Below are positions 22,160-36,682 of a DNA stretch of 64,000 bases, piece after piece. The notes beneath the pieces were generated by a model. It had not been told where the DNA came from. It ran no database searches and worked only from the letters and a program-made list of their open reading frames with translations. The DNA is from Seiridium cupressi (Eukaryota; Ascomycota; Sordariomycetes; Amphisphaeriales; Sporocadaceae). The position numbers and the translations under genes were made by a program. Positions within the stretch are counted from its first letter, which is position 1. The number at the start of each line of letters is the position of its first letter. Location: contig JARVKI010000104.1 of the NCBI GenBank assembly GCA_036674765.1, positions 1 through 64,000 of the forward strand. The letters are read 5' to 3'.

Positions 22160-24890
22160 TTATACGTCTAAATTCTTCTTGCTTCTGAAAAAGCCGCCAA
22201 GTTTGCCCATCAACTGTCCAAGTCCACCTTTCTCGCTGCCTGCCACCAAGCCACCTTGAATCCAACCAGGCAACTTCTTTCTTATCCTGTCTGTTCCAAA
22301 TCTGCGATCGACAAGTACGATGGCCGCATAATCCCCCTTATGTCTAATAGCGCGACCAATGCTTTGGTTCACGGCGCGCATACAAGCATTCTCGTAGAAG
22401 TCTCTCGCTGCGTGTTTCGCTGCAGCGCCTGCTTCTGATTTGGCCATTGTTGAATCACCTGACACCAGCCGGCCTGTAGTGGTGGATTCGATGTACTCGA
22501 TCCTCGCCTTCCAGTCCGGTGAGTTGATGTTGGGATAAGGAAGGCCAACAATGACGACGCAGCGACCGAGGCGGTCGGAAAAATTAATGCCCTCGCTCAT
22601 CTTTCCACCCACGACGCTGAGCAGCAATGCGCCCTGTCCGTGGCCTCCAGAGCCGGGCTTGCTTGGATCGCCGAGAATAGCCTCACTGTATTCCTTGAGT
22701 ACATCATCACTCGAGCCGCCCTTGGTTTCTCTGAACAACATCTTCTTGGCCGACAACCTGGTCCAGATGGATTCCCTGCTTGCAGAGATAGCAGCAGGTT
22801 GTGTATCGCTCCAGGTGGCAACAACCTCATCCAGGTATCCGTAGCTTGGAAAGAAGACTACCATGCCGTCTGGCACGACGCTGCACATGTTGAGGATGGC
22901 GATTCCCAGCTCTCGGATCATGGTCTTGTCGCTTCGCTTCTGAAAGCTGAATTCGAACTCTGTACCTGGCCTTGTGGCAGATAGACTCCATACGCATAAG
23001 TTTGCGGCAGGAATGACGTGCCCACAGCTCAGAGTTGTAATTCTGGCCGGTGGTAGGTCTGGGAAGAGATGTGCGGTGTAATCGTCAAACGGAGACATTG
23101 TGCCACCAGCCAGAATGACTGCTCGAGCACTGGATGCGATGGAGGAGAATGCGTAGGTAGGTGAAAGAAGTAAATAAGAGAGTTTGATGTCTGTTTGTGA
23201 AGCAGTTAAAGTTTTGTGATAGAAAATGCGACCCTCCGAGCTGAGATTCGTCAAAGATATCAGGAATGACACCAGATTATGTAGGGTTGACGCCGACGAA
23301 ACAGGACTTGTGGTCTGTCCACCTTGCTCTTCGATAAGAGTCGCATATCCTTCTATCTTGTAAGCCAGCTTAGACTCCTGGACGTACTGGATCAACTTGT
23401 ACAAGTTAATCTGGTCGATGCCTTTCGATTGAAGGAGGGCGTTCGAGTCCACAATACCCTGATCGTTCTGTAATTGCGTTAGCTGTTGATCTAGCACACC
23501 CTTGTTCGCAGGCACTGACCTTGAATGTTGATGCCGTATTCAACCATGCACTCAAGCCATCGACAACCCTTGCCACCTGTGCAACCATAACTCTGTTTTC
23601 TGCCTTGAGCTTCTTCCCGAACCTTTTTACATATACACTTAGCATCTGCCTTGCCCGCTTCAGTTCACTCAAACTGATTTCAGACGAATAAACGTTGGCG
23701 ACTGCATCCATGATATTGTGTGCTTCGTCGACAATGACCACGTTTCCCTCAAGTTGGATGCCAAGCGCATCTCTGGCCGTTTTCTGGAGTAGCAAGGGGT
23801 ATGGTAAGGTGATGATCTCGGCACCAGGAATGGCCATTCTTGAGGCATAATATGGACATATCGACAGTTTCTTGCCTAGGTCGAATAAATCCTCGATATC
23901 GGGAAGTGTCGCCAGGGTATTGTCTCGAAACTGATGTGTTTGGCTAAGATTATCTGCATTGGGGACAAATTGACACTTGTTCCCCGACTTCGACTGCTGT
24001 AGCTCACTACACTTATCGTTGATCGCACTCAGAGTGCCAAGTCGTGAGACTGAAGGATTGATGCACAGACGCTGTCTCGAAGACAATGGCAAATGCTTAA
24101 CAGCCTCACCTGATTCAATATCGGAGAGGAGGGTCTCTGGCACCGATGGCGGGAAGGCTGGTCTGCGTAACTCGTTGATGAACTGCGTCAGTTGTGAGTG
24201 GGTTCGTGACGTATAGTAGATCTACACAATCATCAGCGTGCTTTCTACCACTCAGGCCAGGAGCACAAACCTTTACGGGTTCCTCCACTCGATCATCTTC
24301 TCCCTCTTGCTGCCTCAGTGAACCCATGCCCAGCTTCTCCATTAAATTCCTTGTCTCTTTACTAAAGCTCGACGGCTCTCCATCCGGCTGAACGTCCTGA
24401 CCTTCCCGATCATTGAGCAGCCACTCGTCCTCATCTTGCTCACTCGATGAGTCGGGCTTGGTAGCTGGATGATCAATCCGTCTTCTCTTGCTGCCTCGGC
24501 CTTCCAGCAACTTCTCCTTGGCGCGTATGTGCTTCAATCTTGCCTCACGCTCCTCCCAGTGCTGAACAACTTGCTCCCGCTTCCTCTTCAGCATTTGCTC
24601 CACGATCCAGTCAGGCTCATCCTTAATCGTGGTAGCTACGTTGTTCACATCATTTTCGAACGTAGCTTTCTTGTGATTACGCAACCACGTCACAGCTGCA
24701 CAGATGAGGGACAGTGATTTGCCCTGGACATGGTTAGATCGCGTATTGTCAGCTCAGGATGCCAACTAACTGTGCCTGTGGGACTTTCCAGAATGCCAAT
24801 CTGGCCGTCGCCCTGCTGCAAGACGTCGTAGGCAGTTTTCATGAATTGCTGCTGGACATCGTATGGGGTGTACGGGTGGTGGAAGTCCAT
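22160..24890 (-). CDS. CHL1: ATP-dependent DNA helicase CHL1 (DDX11/XPD family)
   Basis: Superfamily 2 Fe-S DNA helicase needed for sister-chromatid cohesion in the nucleus. Four exons on the minus strand: 24,771-24,890, 24,271-24,723, 23,520-24,221 and 22,160-23,467. The introns are 47, 49 and 52 bp, all phase 0 with GT-AG ends and CTGAC/CTGATG/CTAAC branch sites, giving 860 residues, normal for the family. The start [16 protein letters not shown] carries the Q-motif-like beginning; Walker A is ESPTGTGKS (35-43, split by intron 1). An acidic, Lys-rich insertion follows (about 60-180). Then come motif Ia ([10 protein letters not shown]), four candidate Fe-S cysteines (244, 262, 274, 313), VIVDEAHN (DEAH about 356), [10 protein letters not shown] and the arginine-finger motif [14 protein letters not shown]. 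All key residues are present. It is divergent from RPL28 with about 0.9 kb between the starts. Confidence 0.95.
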
Positions 24891-25799
24891 GTTTTGCACA
24901 TCGACAGCAGGGACGTCAACTCCCGGCCGTGACGTGGTGCCGTAGCCACTGGCCGCAGTCTTAACCGGGATTGGTGACAAGTTGCACGTAGCGATGATTG
25001 CTGAAAAGCGTATATGGCAGGAGAAGAAAGTGCTGGCCGACCTGCGACTACGCAAGCTGTGGTCCGATGCAATAGGTTGGATGGAATTGAAGCCAGTGCA
25101 TCGTGCGAAACAGAAGAATACCGAGAATGCATTCACTGATGCAGTGATGCAGGATTTTTGAGCGAAACGTGCACCTACGAGAACTTTCTATCAGCCAACC
25201 GAGACGATTCAGGTCGTCATGAATGCTATGTTGAGAATTGCATTTAGACACCCGAATGTACTGGTAAAACCATTGAGGGAAAGAGGTTATGCGACAGAGA
25301 TGGGCAGGGTTTTCCTTGAACGTTGGCCCAACGTAGCATCCATCTGAGCGCAACACTCCTGCTAATCAGCCGCACAGTTGCCTCAGGACAAAAATAGAAC
25401 ATGAAAAGTTGCAAAATCGAATCGCAATCGCTTTTACGTGTCGGTTAATTGAATGGTGGCATATCTTGACCATCAGTCAGCAAGCTGCCGGCAATTTAAT
25501 CGAAATCGTCCAAGTCAATCGTATCCAACTCGTTCACTGAATTGAGGTGGGGCAGGGCAATGAAGTCCTAAACTTGAGTGAGCCGTGGCTAGTGGCTGAG
25601 ATTGTTCTGACGTGGCTTGGTCCAAGCTTGCTCACTTTCAAGCCACACCCACAAGTTTCCTGGCTGCAAAATCTCAAGTGGGAATTAGGCCTAGCCCCTC
25701 CACACACCTGGGAACTTTTCGACCTCCTGCAAAAGACGCCCATCGCGAGAGTAGTGAAAACATCATACTAACCATCCAGGCTACTCAACAACCGTCAAC
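24891..25799. promoter_or_regulatory. shared divergent promoter region CHL1 / RPL28
   Basis: The 909 bases between the two start codons contain no gene of their own. Both transcripts start here in opposite directions. I cannot point to specific factor sites with confidence. Confidence 0.5.
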
Positions 25800-26793
<994 letters not shown>

Positions 26794-29059
26794 GTTTGTG
26801 GCTTCGCGAGGGATGGACATCAGGAACGACCGGATACCTTGAAGAACTTGGGACGAGTAGTACTCAAGTTTCCTGCAAAACCCACATGGCAGGTAGCACA
26901 CGGTTCTTAGGCTCAAGGCTTTGTTCGAGCATGGCATGGCATGAACGGTTACATGAAAGGGAGTTTCGATGAATAAATTGTCTTTCACCCATTCAATCAC
27001 TGTTGGCATGCTTGAACGCTACTGTGACCAACGCTTGAGGCGCCTCGGATCTTTGTTGACGCGTGACTGCTCGAAACTGCCTCGCCGAGTGCTCTTTCCT
27101 CAGTCTATCGAGGACAGTAGGGACTGACCAGCTGTTTAATCGCCTTTCCCGTCGAACCACGCCGACGGTATTTGGCACATCAACGCGATGGAGCGTGATT
27201 CTAATCATTTCACAATGCCATCACCAAGCGACCTGATCCCGCCGGCAGATATTTGACTCTACTACGGCAGAACATCATGATGAATATATTTAGACCCCCA
27301 AATCCGCATCCGGAATCTGGGAATATTGTGTCGCACGCTCGATCATGCTTGGGAGACAACACCACTTTACTAATAAACCGTCGTGAGACTTTGATCCTGT
27401 CCCGTCTACCACACGCGCTCACCGTAGCTGTATGATTTTGAGGCTTTGCCTGTGATGCCAATACTGTGTCGTGTAGAAGTTACCCTCAAGATATGACTGT
27501 CAATGGCCTTGAGGCTCTATGATCAGTCGATACATTTCCTTCCGCATTACTACACGTCGATTATATGTCAACGAAAACTTTATAGAGTCTCTTCGTGCTG
27601 AGATGGAGTGGACAAAAAAGGTCTGTTGGATTGCAACACACTCGTGTGGTTGTTCAATGGCTTGGGTAAGTCGCTATATGATACCGTATCACGGACATGG
27701 TTTAGTACTCGATCAAGCTTCTACGCCTGAAATTAATCCCTACTTTAGCTTGAACCCGATTTGCAGTAGTGAATATTGTGTGCCGATGGACTAGGTTCGA
27801 GATATAGTGATGTGTATTTCCACCGGTGACAGATGTACCAGCAGCTGCGTGTTTTGAATCGATCCGAGGAGATTGCCAAGTTTATTGATTACATATGATG
27901 GGATTCACTGAGTCATCGCAATCTTATCCCTCCACAATTTTCCCATCTATCATGTCAATATTGGATGCTTGTGCCTCAATTATTTGTTATCATCTGCTAA
28001 TGTAGAAGTCCAGGGCGTTTCCATGGCTCTATATCATGTCATAAAAGAACGGGTTTGGAATTCATTGACGTTAAAACATGCATCCATAATATAAGTTTGT
28101 TGGAAGGGCAAAGGAAAAGAAGTTATTACCGAAGCTGATGGCGAATTCGAGAAATAGAAAGTGGCCTATGGAGAATGACCAGTCCTTCTCGAGTAAGCGG
28201 CGGATTTGTGACAGCTCATGGGGCGGTTCACCAAGTCATCTGCCATGGAGGCCACATGTGACAAGCATCACAATCACATTGACAACTACGATCCCCAGTG
28301 GCCGGATTACAGGGATCGCTAGCGCCTCTTTGCGACCACCGATTAGTGGAGCTTCATGGTCAAGGCCGCTGTCATGTAAGCGTCGCGTCATGGCTTGCCG
28401 TCTTAACTTAACGTAATTCAAGGAGCCGATAAGACCGCCGACCGATTGCGGACTTATCGATAACGGACTCGGTATCTGGGCGCTTCGCATCTGGTTGAGG
28501 AGGTCATGTCCTCGTTGCTTCGCTTCGCCGAACAAATCGAATGGGCTGCATTATGACTCGATAACGGCTTTCACGGGATATGCAGGTCACAGCCAAGACC
28601 GACAAGCTTATTGCCTAATGTGGCCAGTCCGACGCCCAATCTGGCTATCCGTCTCCATCCTTCCTATCCGTCACTCAACCTAGGTACTGTACCTATTCCA
28701 CGGCCGCGGTCTGATTGATCTCGAACCAGCTGCACAACCTGCTGCGCTGCCTGCCTACTCGACCCTGTCCTCGAGATGCGACTTGCGTCCTGAGCGACCA
28801 TTCGATATCAGCTGCCAGCCACGGCCGCACCCGTCGTTCTTCCTGGCCTTTGGTTCCCTGGTCCTGCAGGCCGACAAACAACTACGAGGCTTTGCTGGCT
28901 CCACTCCACGCCCCCCGTGCTGCCTGCACATGCAGTATCACCGCACAGAGACGGACAAGATAGGCTGCTAGCATCTCAACGCTCTCGAAGCTGAGAGGGC
29001 CGTATTCGACCTCCTTGCCTCACTTGTGATTAGGCAGACAGCGGCCGATTACTGGCACC
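26794..29059. other. intergenic region RPL28 to ATG26
   Basis: About 2.3 kb. No gene is supported. The last 300 bases before 29,060 are C/T-rich and probably are the 5' untranslated leader of ATG26. Confidence 0.55.
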
Positions 29060-32000
29060 ATGGCTCCCACATATATCGACGTCCGACCTTCGAGCGAGGA
29101 GGCCACCCGGAGACGCGTGAGCAAGAAACTTCACAAGAAACGTAGGGAAGAGCACCAACCGACGATGGAGCTCCCCGACCGACTAAAAGAGACGGGCGAT
29201 GAGGCCGACGAGGACGTAGTGCCTCAGCAAGGCGGCCAGCAGATGTTTATGAACATGAACCAGTCCATCTTCGGTCTGATCGCGGCCGCCGGTTCTACGG
29301 TCGACTTCAACGACCGCTACGAAGGGCAATCCAGCGACGATGACGAGCCGAGCGACGACCGACTTGGACTTCGGAGACAGAAGGGGAAGGAAAAGGAGGG
29401 TGAAGATGTTGCCAAGTCGCAGGGTCTGAAAAAGAGCTCGTCAGACAAGACAGACAAGAAGCACCGGCGTGGATTATCTGCTCAACTACGGCAATCACTG
29501 CCACAACTGCCTCGACTTTCCTCAAAGTCAAGATCCAAATCCTCAAAGCTTAAATCGCCCCCGCTTACTGCTCAAACACCGGGATCACCCCAAGAAGACT
29601 TCCAACAAGATGGTGCCTCAGACCCCAGGTCGCCTAGTATTGATGTGACAGCCAATGATCGACACGGGAGGACAGCGCCTGTCATGAGCATGATGCTCGA
29701 GGCCCGCGCCGAGTTAGCTGCTCGGCCAAGTTTCGACTTGGAAAGGTTATCAGGCGACATGCGAAGAGGCGGTGACGCCACGGACAATGGTGACAGCGAG
29801 CTTGCGCTGCGGTTGAAGGAGATCTTCGAGTTCGACCAGCCCGAGAAGGTACTGGAAGGTAATTCGGCACCACTCTACACACTAGACATCACGATACTGA
29901 CTTGTGCAGAATATCCTTGTTGGCTTCTCCAGAGCGTATTACTTCAAGGCTACATGTACATAACCGCGAAACATATCTGCTTCTACGCCTACCTTCCAAA
30001 GAAAGCAGTTAGTAGAGCCCCTTCCGTGCCCATTGTCTTGCATCTGCTTACCATGTGTAGCACGAAGTTGCCAAGTCCGGCTACCTATCCAAAAGCGGGA
30101 AGCGAAACCCCAAGTATAACCGCTATTGGTTCCGCCTTAAGGGCGATGTCTTGGGCTATTATCGCGATTCCTCGAATCTGTATTTCCCAAGTGGCCAGAT
30201 CGACCTTCGTTACGCCATTTCGGCGAACATCGTTGACAAGGATAAGGAAGGTCTGCATTTCTCTGTGGTCACTGACCAACGGACATATCACTTCAGAGCC
30301 GACAGCGCGCCGAGTGCAAAGGAATGGGTCAAGAGCCTTCAGAGAGTCATTTTCCGATCTCACAACGACGGCGATAGCGTCAAGATTTCCTTACCAATCA
30401 GCAATATTTTGGACATCGAAGAGACTCAGATGCTGGAGTTTGCTGATACACTCAAGATCAGAGTCATCGACAACGAGGAGACCTTCGCCATAGACGAATA
30501 CCTCTTCTCCTTCTTCGGCTTCGGGAAGCAAGCTGTTAATGTTCTCAGAATTTTGGTCGAAGATGCGGCTGATCAGCAGGATACGGCATCCAAGCTCCAT
30601 GTACCTCGACAGCGACGCAAGCTCGATACAGCATCGGATCGGACTTCTATAAGTACATCACGCATTCATAGCCCGGGTGGTGAGCTGAGGTCGCCAAAGC
30701 TGCGAGAGAATGTCAAGGCAACATTGGCTCCCATGTCCCCAACCAGTCCTATGGATTCTGGTTTTCGACCGAGCGGGGAAATCAGCAGGAGCAGTTTTGA
30801 CGCTTTTCGGAATTTTGGTCGCAGAAGTTTAGACCTCGATACTCTGGCCCGTGACAGCTCTCCGCGCCGGAGCTTCAGTGGAAGCCGTTCCCACAGCCAT
30901 GTGAGAAGTCAGAAAACGCACACGATCCCGGAACAGCAAGGGTCATCTGACTCCTATGTACAATCTATGGAGGATCCTAGTCTGTCTAATCTTGTGGCAT
31001 CATCTAATGAGGATCAAACAGGCAGTCAGATCCTGAGAGATAGTCAGATGTTCCAAAGACCTACCATATACCGAAGGTCAACCTCGGGCTCTGGACTCAA
31101 ACAGCACCACTCAGCCAGCGACTCAAACGACAGCCATCCTCAGAAAGAAGAGTTACGGGCATATCATCGGCGACATGCAGCGACAACTGGCAACGTCACA
31201 GACCCATCAGCTGCAGATATGGTACATGCAGGACCGACAACACCTACACTCCAAAACATAGCCAAAATGGGCTCGTATCCCTTGCAACGTGCGGGCTATT
31301 TCGCAGACTACCTAAACCAAACAAGTCGAAAGATGGGTAGTCTGCTAGCGACTGAATCCATGGGCTACGTTGAAAAGGTCTCGGGAATGTGGAAAGGGGG
31401 CCGCAAGCACTATTACGACCCAAATGTGCCCAAGACAGATGAGGAGTTAGAGGATGAGGAAGATGAAGACGTCGATGGCAAATTGGCAACAACTATGGAT
31501 CGCTTCCGAAATCACTTTGCCTTACCAGAGACCGAGAAGCTTCGTGCGACATATTTCGGGTATATGATCAGAGTTTTGCCCCTGTACGGCAAAATTTACA
31601 TCAGTGATCGGCATTTCTGTTTTCGAAGCTTACTGCCGGGCACGCGGACCAAACTCATCCTCCCCATTAAGGATATTGAGACTTGCCACAAAGAAAAAGG
31701 CTTCAGATTCGGCTATTCAGGTCTCGTTGTCGTCATACGTGGGCACGAGGAGCTCTTCTTTGAGTTCAGTCAGGTTGATGTGAGGGATGACTGCAATGTC
31801 ACGATGCTTCAACATCTCGAGGCCATGCGATATCTTCGAGAGTCCGAGATCATTGATAGAGAAGAGCAAGAGCGGGTCGACGACGCCATGGCGGAACGAG
31901 ATGCACTCAACGAGGCGCGCCTCAAGGAGAACACAGAGCACGAAATCAGATTGCCGCAACAGGCTTCATTCCCCGGTGACTCATCGCCTACGATATTGTT

Positions 32001-33633
32001 CGACGATCCAAAAGCCTCCTTCCTCAATTTCAAGCCTGCACAATCACTAAAGATTACCTGCCTGACCATCGGCTCGAGGGGCGATGTCCAGCCATATATC
32101 GCACTTTGCAAAGGGCTTCTGGCCGAAGGCCACAAACCTCGCATCGCAACGCACGCCGAGTTCAAGGATTGGGTCGAGAGCCATGGAATTGAGTTTGCTC
32201 CAATTGCGGGCGATCCTGGAGAGTTGATGCGTCTCTGCATTCAGAATGGTACCTTTACATTTGCGTTTCTGAAAGAAGCAAACACTACGTTCCGTTCATG
32301 GCTGGATGAGCTTCTAATTTCGGCGTACGACGGCGTGAAGGGGAGCGATGTGTTGATTGAATCACCCTCAGCCATGGGTGGTATTCATGTTGCCGAAGCT
32401 TTACAGATACCCTACTTCCGCGCCTTCACCATGCCATGGACACGGACTCGCGCATATCCCCATGCCTTCATCATGCCAAATAACAAGATGGGCGGCGCAT
32501 ACAACTACATGACATACGTCATGTTCGATACCGTCTTCTGGAAAGCTATGGCAGGACAGGTCAACAAGTGGAGGAAAACCACCCTTGGTCTTCCACCAAC
32601 GAACCTCGAGAAGCTGGGCCAGAACAAGGTTCCATTTCTCTACAACTTTTCACCTTCCGTGGTTGCTCCTCCTTTGGATTACTCCGACTGGATCCGCGTG
32701 ACCGGCTATTGGTTCCTGGACGAAGGTACCGAATGGAATCCGCCCGATGACCTCCGTCTGTTCATTGAACAGGCACGAAAGGATGGAAAGAAGCTTGTCT
32801 ACGTAGGCTTCGGGTCAATCGTCGTGGCAGATCCAGCCAAAATGACGCAAGACGTCATCGATGCCGTACTCAAAGCTGATGTGCGATGTGTTCTCTCCAA
32901 GGGCTGGTCCGACCGCATGGGTACCCAATCCAGTGTTCCGGAACCGGAGATGCCGCCCGAGATATTCAGGATCAAATCCGCGCCCCATGACTGGCTGTTC
33001 TCGCAGATGGATGCAGCAGCTCACCATGGTGGCTCAGGCACAACAGGTGCCAGCTTAAGGGCCGGTACGCCAACCATCATCAGGCCGTTCTTCGGAGACC
33101 AGTTCTTCTATGGCGCGAGAGTTGAAGATCTCGGTGTAGGCATATGTCTCAAGAAGTGGGGTGTGAGCTCCTTTGCCCGAGCACTGTGGGAAGCGTGCAA
33201 TAGCGAAAGGATCATCGTCAAAGCCAGAGTTCTCGGCGAAGCGATCCGCAAGGTTTGTTTACCCTCTTCATCGTTGTTTGTAGCTTTGTGCTAACGGACC
33301 AATTAGGAAAATGGAGTAGACACGGCGATTCAGTGCATCTACCGCGATCTTGAATATGCACGTTCTCTCGTCGTTGCTAAAGCTGGCAAACACCAAGCAG
33401 CCAAGCAGGGCCAGCCAGTTACATCGGCCTCTTTGAGTGACGACGAAGACGAGGAGGAAAGCTGGACTTTTATCGGCACTGGTCACGAGTTCGACCCGGA
33501 GCTAGTAGTTAAGAAATCAGCTCTGGCCGAGGCTGAGCAGCTGGCGATGGGTCGGGGGAAGGGCGCATCCTTAGGAAGCAAAGTGTTAGGCTCTTTTACT
33601 ACGAGCAACACGGCTATTCCAAGTGGTTCTTAG
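29060..33633 (+). CDS. ATG26: sterol 3-beta-glucosyltransferase (ATG26 type)
   Basis: Transfers glucose from UDP-glucose to the 3-hydroxyl of ergosterol and other sterols at membranes; in some fungi it is required for pexophagy. Four exons: 29,060-29,858, 29,910-30,007, 30,061-33,252 and 33,307-33,633, giving 1,471 residues, in the range of filamentous-fungal orthologues. Introns are 51, 53 and 54 bp. Domain order: a basic/acidic disordered N-terminus; first GRAM domain (about 245-300, LEEYPCWLLQSVLLQGYMYI); PH domain (about 305-400, KSGYLSKSGKRNPKYNRYWF); a serine-rich linker; second GRAM domain (about 778-870, FGYMIRVLPLYGKIYIS); GT28/GT1-type glycosyltransferase from about 960 (ITCLTIGSRGDVQPYIALC). 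The UDP-sugar block APHDWLF...AAHHGGSGTTGASLRAGTP lies near 1,275-1,300, then PFFGDQFFYGARV. The C-terminal tail is acidic (SDDEDEEESWTFIGTG). It is complete and without frame errors. Confidence 0.96.
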
Positions 33634-35272
33634 GAGGACACCTGCACAGTTGCCTAGAATGCGAGGCTGAGTGCGGTGGCCGAGGAAGTGATGAATGTCG
33701 ATTCGACCGATAATTCAAATGTCGCAGGGAAGAGCGGCACACAGCAATCTCCTAAGGCTGTCTGCTCAGCTTTCGCGACGTCTTGGAAGGCGTTTTGGGA
33801 TTGGGTTAACCTTTGGATGCCAAACAACAGCGCCGCCTAAGTGGTTGCCATATTTTGGGCATACGGATCGTGTATCATGTATGCATGGTGGCAAGGGCAC
33901 GAGATCGTTGCTTGACGAGTGGCGAATGACTTGACGTATGTTTCCTGGATTTGCCAGGTGTTGAAATGAGCTCTCTTGAAAGTCATCGCGTTGGGTTGGA
34001 CTGGAAGCGCACGCAGCAGAACATGACTACCCTAGACGATACTAGACTACGATCGGCGTTACATAGACATTCCATGAGTATAGATAATGGGGATAATACT
34101 TATCGCGTTAAAAAAACCGCCCATAGTCAGACCTGTTTACGTCCTGCATTATGGCTCCCAAAGTTTATAGGAAACAAAACTGCCATTTATTCCAATGGTT
34201 GTTCGAAATATATTGGATGATTGTATTATGAGCGGTAGTACTAAACAGTTCGGGTTCGTATCACGTCTACACCGATCTACCTAGCATGTCGTCGGTGGAC
34301 TCGATAGGTGAAACATATCTGAGATCATTACGCTGGTATTTGCTAATGGCGTAAGGCTAATCAGAATGATCTAGGTGCGCGTATACAGTGAAATCCGTGT
34401 ACCAATTGTCCGCAAATAATCAGTGGACCCATTATGATACCGGACGACACAGGTAGACCGGATTTGTTAAGGTCCACTGTGCTTTCGACAAGGCTATCCC
34501 GAGAGATATGAGTTGATTGGGAAGCTAGGAAGTGTACGAAAGAGGGCGAAATGTCACCAGTGGACAAAGACGTCTACGTAACAAAGCTGAAGTCCTTTTA
34601 GAGGCCTAGAAAGCAACGAGTCACTACCCGAGAAGTCAGTGAGTAGTCTGGTCAATTATCGACGCTGACATTCTGAACTGACGTGGGTCCCTATAGACCG
34701 CGCGGCGTCATCTTAGCCGCAAGACGACATTGTTCCAGCAGTTGAGCTTGATGCTTCCTCGAAATTTTAGAATGAGCATGCAGAAAATTGTCGGTGAAAG
34801 GGAAGTGCGACTTTAGCTGAGTCTCGTGCTGTTGGGCTGTGTCAGAATTCACGCCGACGACTAACGACGACGAGAACGATGACGAGAGCGAGAACGACGA
34901 GGCTAAGCCGATTCGATGGGAGGATTGTATTTGCCCCACTGAAATTTATATAATCAATCGGCGAAAACCTGGGGCATTCTTGGCACAGCCCACGAGTTTC
35001 CCATAATTCTGACATAAAATGATAGCCACCTATTGGTCGAATGCTCAACCATCAATCAGTATGCCGTCGCATTCAGATGAGACAGCACTGCAGTCAGAGT
35101 ACGATGTGCATGTTGTCGAGGCAATAACTACCCATCGCTTGACGTGATTGTCAGTATAAAAACTCTGCCGGAAATATTCTACGTGAACATCATATCAGTA
35201 CCAAGCCTGCAGCCAAGCGAACAAGTACTATGATCGCTCTCCCTCATTATTTCCAACCGCTACGTTTTCATC
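33634..35272. other. intergenic region
   Basis: About 1.6 kb with many stops in all frames. I see no gene. Confidence 0.55.
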
Positions 35273-36682
35273 ATGAGACTCCGTCAAGGTCTCTTGTTCT
35301 TCGGAACTCAATTGTGCTTCCACATGGCTGAAGTAAGTGCCTCCCCAACCTCGAAGACATTTGCTCTCATGAGCGACGCCCTTTGTCTTTGACCGAAAAC
35401 CAGTTATTGACTTGGAATCAACCTCCAAGCCGTCTCTACATATAATGGCACAGAGAATAGTTCAGTCCCAATATATCCATTGAGTTCAGACAACTACTTC
35501 ACTTTCGTCTTGACTGAAACAATCGCCCTTGCCAACGGCGGTGGTTCAGCTGCGAGTGAAGTGCTTCGCTTGGCCAGCCAGATCGTGCCCGGAGACTTCG
35601 ATGGTTGGTTCTCAGAGTACGACTGGATGGGAGACCAGATGTATGCTCTGGCCCAGCGGGCTAAGGCATCCATATCAAAGCGAGGGACACTGTTTCGAGC
35701 TGCTTCTTACTGGCGCCTTTCCGGCTTCTTCCTCACGGGAAATGCGAGCGACTCACGATTGTACGGAAAGTGGGATCTTGGCCTCGAAGCCTTTAGCGAG
35801 GCAATTTCCTTGTTGCCGGTCCCTGGCGAAAACCATACAATCTCCGGCCCAGAATACAGCATTCCATGTTACTTCTACAAGGCCAGCGAGTGCAATTAGA
35901 AACTACCTACGATCGTCGTTGGTACTGGATATGATGGACCACAGCAAGACGTATGGCACCAGCTCGGCCAAGAGGCCACTAGCCGGGGCTACAATTTCGT
36001 CACGTACGAGGGACCAAACCAGCCGACGGTGCGACGCCACGACAACATCAGATTCATACCAAACTGGTGGGATGTGGTAACATCAATCGTTGACGAGATC
36101 AGCAGCCGCGCCGATGTCGATATGGATAACCTGGCCTACATTGGTGTGCCATTTGGCGGTGAGCTTGCTCTGCGGGTCGCAAGCCGTGAGCACAGGTTCA
36201 AAGCCGTTATCGCGATCGATGGACTTGTCGATATGCAGGAGGCCATCTTGTCCTAGCTCCCTGAGGAACTTGTCGAGGCTTTTGGATCCCAGAATGCGAC
36301 TCTCTTTGACGAGGCCATGACGTATGCTCTCTCGGTACCGCCTCGCACCACGGAATTTACATGGGTGACCGGCCAGGGGCTGTGGAGCTTCAATACCACT
36401 TCATACTACGACTGGCTGACTCAACTTGGCACGTTCAAAGTGACTCAGGAGTTGGTGAACAACATCAGGACACCCTATCTCTTTGTTGGGGAGGGAGAGG
36501 ATGACAGTCTCGCCCTAGGACAGCCGCTAGCTCTTGTGTCACTCTATGAAAATGCTATACACCCGCTGAATACGACCTACTATCGCTTCCCCACAAATCT
36601 AGGTGCTGGCGAGCATTGTCAGCTTGGAGCTGAGCCTCAGTTGGCTCAGGAGGTTTATGACTGGCTATACGGCATCTTTTGA
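35273..36682 (+). pseudogene. secreted alpha/beta hydrolase, broken
   Basis: The N-terminus MRLRQGLLFFGTQLCFHMAE looks like a signal peptide and is followed by a GTAAGT donor. A second segment, from about 35,420, reads SSDNYFTFVLTETIALANGG, DFDGWFSEYDWMGDQMYALA, SYWRLSGFFL, then LPTIVVGTGYDG (oxyanion strand), WWDVVTSIVDEI, YIGVPFGGELALRVA and RTPYLFVGEGEDD, with GAGEHCQLGAEPQLAQEV at the end. This is the bacterial/fungal hydrolase group of 2,6-dihydroxypseudooxynicotine hydrolase-like proteins. Stops interrupt it at about 35,897 (TAG after ASECN) and 36,254 (TAG before LPEEL, a CAG to TAG type change). The nucleophile elbow, normally G-x-S-x-G, reads GVPFGG with proline in place of serine, so it would be inactive even without the stops. 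Splicing of the first exon also does not restore the frame cleanly. Confidence 0.75.

Noticed and set aside
24690..25136. Extension of CHL1 upstream of 24,890
   Set aside because: The residues before [11 protein letters not shown] do not resemble the conserved N-terminus, and the ORF there reads through intron 1.
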